Of a stretch of 64,000 nt of DNA, positions 62,044 to 64,000 are shown piece after piece; position 1 is the first letter of the stretch; every line of letters starts with the position of its first letter. This DNA comes from JALHST01 sp038316335 (GTDB taxonomy: Bacteria > Bacteroidota > Bacteroidia > Flavobacteriales > Flavobacteriaceae): NCBI GenBank assembly GCA_038316335.1, contig JBBQAM010000016.1:1-64000 (forward strand), in the 5' to 3' direction. The notes under the pieces are model-generated. The model saw only the letters and a program-made list of their open reading frames with translations. It did not search any database and was not told the origin of the DNA. The position numbers were made by a program, and so were the translations under genes.

Positions 62044-64000
62044 TTATTCCATAGGATGCATTTTTAATAACTCTTCTGCAGAATAGAAGCCAGTCTTGTC
62101 CTTGGTTTTTTCCCGAACTTCCTTGACTTTTTCAGGGGTTATCGGCGGGGCCGTATTGCCGAAGGTATTTCGGACATAGGTCAACACCGCAGCAACCTCC
62201 CTATCGTCAAGCATGCCACCAAAAGGGGTCATGGGTACCTGCCCGGGATAGGTTTTTCCAAGCACGTCTATAGGTCCCATAATTCCGTGTAAGGTCAATT
62301 TTATAAGCCGTTCTTCATTGCCGTTCGCCCAAGGCGATCCCGCCAACGGCGGAAATTGGGAAGCACTAAGCCCCTTGCCGTCAGGCCTATGGCAAGTGAC
62401 ACAGAAGCCGTCGCGATGGTATATTTCTTCACCTTTTACGAATAGATCCTTTGCGTCGCCTTTCAAATCGGTCTTTGATTTTCCAGAATCGGGGTCTATT
62501 CCTAAATTATGTCCGTTTAAATGGGCTATTGCCGCATCATAGGGCAATTTCATCCAATCATCCAAGGGTTTTTTGCCAGCTTCCTCAACAATGGGCAATC
62601 CGATCTCTGGTGTAAGCCAGGAAGCCGCTACCAGCGCTTCCAAACGTACCCGTGGATTTTCGTCTTGGGCCGCCTGCATCAATAGTTCAGCCTGGTTCGA
62701 GACTTGATGTCCTACATATCGTAAGACCCCCACGGCTGCAGTCCGCACCCTAAAATCCTGTGCATGCAATAATTGAAGTAACAAGTCGGCATCTACCTTG
62801 TCAAGACCCCAAGTAACCCAAAGCGCTTCCAAGGCATGGTGCTCATATCGGGGATCGTTTTTATCCAAGCTCTTGACCCATGTCGCCAGTTTTTCCAAAA
62901 CTTGTTCTGGATTTCGTCCACGTAATTCCCTTCTCGTTCGATAGCGAGTGCGATATTCAGGGAGTTTTAGATTTTCAAATAATTCCTCGATGGTGGCATC
63001 CACGATTTTGGCGGGTTTAACCAAAGGGCGAGCGGGATAGGTCATCCTATAGATCCGACCGTGCACATGATCTCGAAGTGGATCCCGGGCATTGTGCTGC
63101 ATATGCCCGATCAGGACATTGTGCCAATCTATAAAATAGAGTGAACCGTCAGGGGCGAACTCCATATCCACGGGGCGGAAATTGGCATCTGAGGCGGTCA
63201 TTAGGTCACCTCGAAATTTGCTGACATAGCCCGAAGAATTGGGGTCATCGATTAAGGTATGTTCCTTAGTACCTAAAAATCCGATGGTATTGTTAATCAA
63301 CAAGTCACCTTGAAGCTCGTCCGGAAAGTGTCTGCTATAGATAAATTCAAGTCCCGATGTGGGGCGCACCATTTGATCTTTCTGGATGAGGTTCTTAGGC
63401 AGGGGGGAAGACTCCCCATACCGTGATTTTATCGTTCCCGGCATCATCCAGGTGACGTCAGGGCTCGAAGTATGTGCAAAGAAATCCTGTCCCCATTCAT
63501 CAAAGGCGATGCCCCATGGGTTTGGTATGGGCAATTGCGCCGTACGCTCCAAATAATGGCGTTGTGGACTATATCTATAAAATCCGCCATTGGTAGCCCG
63601 AACCGGACCATAGGCGGTCTCAACGTTGGTATGTAAAAATACGCCCTCGCCCATATAGATGGCTCCAGAGGGATCTGCGCAAAAGGCACTGATGGCGTGA
63701 TGCGTATCGTGGTCATCGAACCCACTCAGGATAATTTCCTTCGTATCGGCCTTATCATCCCCATCGGTGTCCTTGAACAATACCAGATTGGTGCCCTGGG
63801 AAACATATACGCCCTCTGGGGCAAATTCGAAGCCAATCGCCAGGGAGAGACCCTCTACAAAAACGGTTTCCTTGTCCGCTTTCCCATCATTATCGGTATC
63901 CTCTAAAATCAGTAATTTATCATTCGGTTTGCTATCGCCGGCGCGGTAGTGCGGATAGCTCGGCATAACTCCGACCCATAGTCTGCCCTTATTGTCAAAA
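62044..64000 (-). CDS. PVC-type dehydrogenase-like protein with haem c, 5' end cut by the window
   Basis: The protein is partial: the frame continues to the window edge through FDNKGRLWVGV before the first methionine at 63966, so the start lies beyond 64000. At least 651 residues are visible. A dehydrogenase-like beta-propeller (EFAPDGSLYFIDWHN, DPSGAIYMGEGV) is followed by HEAT-like repeats and a C-terminal haem c site CVTCHRPDGKG. It resembles the other three haem dehydrogenase-like genes in the window. It is convergent with the mutarotase gene across the hairpin cluster. Confidence 0.88.
   Translation of the reverse strand, partial: FDNKGRLWVGVMPSYPHYRAGDSKPNDKLLILEDTDNDGKADKETVFVEGLSLAIGFEFAPEGVYVSQGTNLVLFKDTDGDDKADTKEIILSGFDDHDTHHAISAFCADPSGAIYMGEGVFLHTNVETAYGPVRATNGGFYRYSPQRHYLERTAQLPIPNPWGIAFDEWGQDFFAHTSSPDVTWMMPGTIKSRYGESSPLPKNLIQKDQMVRPTSGLEFIYSRHFPDELQGDLLINNTIGFLGTKEHTLIDDPNSSGYVSKFRGDLMTASDANFRPVDMEFAPDGSLYFIDWHNVLIGHMQHNARDPLRDHVHGRIYRMTYPARPLVKPAKIVDATIEELFENLKLPEYRTRYRTRRELRGRNPEQVLEKLATWVKSLDKNDPRYEHHALEALWVTWGLDKVDADLLLQLLHAQDFRVRTAAVGVLRYVGHQVSNQAELLMQAAQDENPRVRLEALVAASWLTPEIGLPIVEEAGKKPLDDWMKLPYDAAIAHLNGHNLGIDPDSGKSKTDLKGDAKDLFVKGEEIYHRDGFCVTCHRPDGKGLSASQFPPLAGSPWANGNEERLIKLTLHGIMGPIDVLGKTYPGQVPMTPFGGMLDDREVAAVLTYVRNTFGNTAPPITPEKVKEVREKTKDKTGFYSAEELLKMHPME

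Overview
The window looks like the chromosome of a marine, polysaccharide-degrading member of the Flavobacteriia (Bacteroidota). The evidence is moderate GC, many secreted lipoproteins, several promoters with the Bacteroidota -7 box TAnnTTTG, and families typical of Flavobacteriaceae: PVC-type haem-binding dehydrogenase-like proteins, DUF1080, VPS10/BNR repeat proteins, a DnaQ/GIY-YIG nuclease and the DUF1343 muramidase. I saw no rRNA, tRNA, CRISPR array, transposase, integrase or phage gene.

The left part (1-38 kb) is mostly ordinary metabolism and housekeeping in short operons. It holds a secreted esterase followed by a large haem-binding dehydrogenase-like lipoprotein (0.2-4.5 kb), an aldo-keto reductase, an AraC regulator with a VOC protein, a hydrolase with a second VOC protein, a YitT membrane protein, a HerA-like ATPase, queE, a secreted metalloprotease, a methyltransferase, a cysteine-cluster protein, a GH13 alpha-glucosidase, a sterol desaturase, the NamZ-type muramidase, an FtsX permease, a PLP lyase, an epimerase and a Crp regulator. 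A tight three-gene operon at 23.5-28.1 kb encodes a DUF885-like protein, an APC permease and an aldo-keto reductase fused to a RidA-like domain. It meets a large BNR-repeat protein tail to tail. Next come a DUF1080 lipoprotein, a SulP transporter, a metallo-beta-lactamase/double-rhodanese protein with a DUF2892 protein, three small membrane proteins and the DnaQ/GIY-YIG nuclease.

The right part (38.4-64 kb) reads as a glycan and sugar-acid catabolic locus. Outer enzymes are a GH30 glycosidase, a sulfatase, an alpha-galactosidase-like enzyme and a GH29 alpha-L-fucosidase. Inner enzymes are an SDR dehydrogenase, a TIM-barrel isomerase, an IlvD/Edd sugar-acid dehydratase, a D-lyxose isomerase and a RhaM-type mutarotase. 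A GntP-type sugar-acid permease, three haem c dehydrogenase-like proteins (two adjacent, one at the right edge) and an exported amidohydrolase accompany them. There is no SusC/SusD pair. My main inference is that sugars released by the glycosidases may be oxidised outside the cytoplasm by haem-linked dehydrogenases, hydrolysed by the exported amidohydrolase, taken up as sugar acids by GntP and dehydrated by the IlvD/Edd enzyme. The chemistry is not proven by sequence.

Intergenic DNA carries several repeat types: a dense cluster of G/C-rich hairpins at 61.67-62.01 kb, a degenerate copy of a widespread bacterial palindromic repeat near 12.9 kb, and related low-complexity repeats placed just after the stop codons at both ends of the 13.0-15.2 kb gene group.
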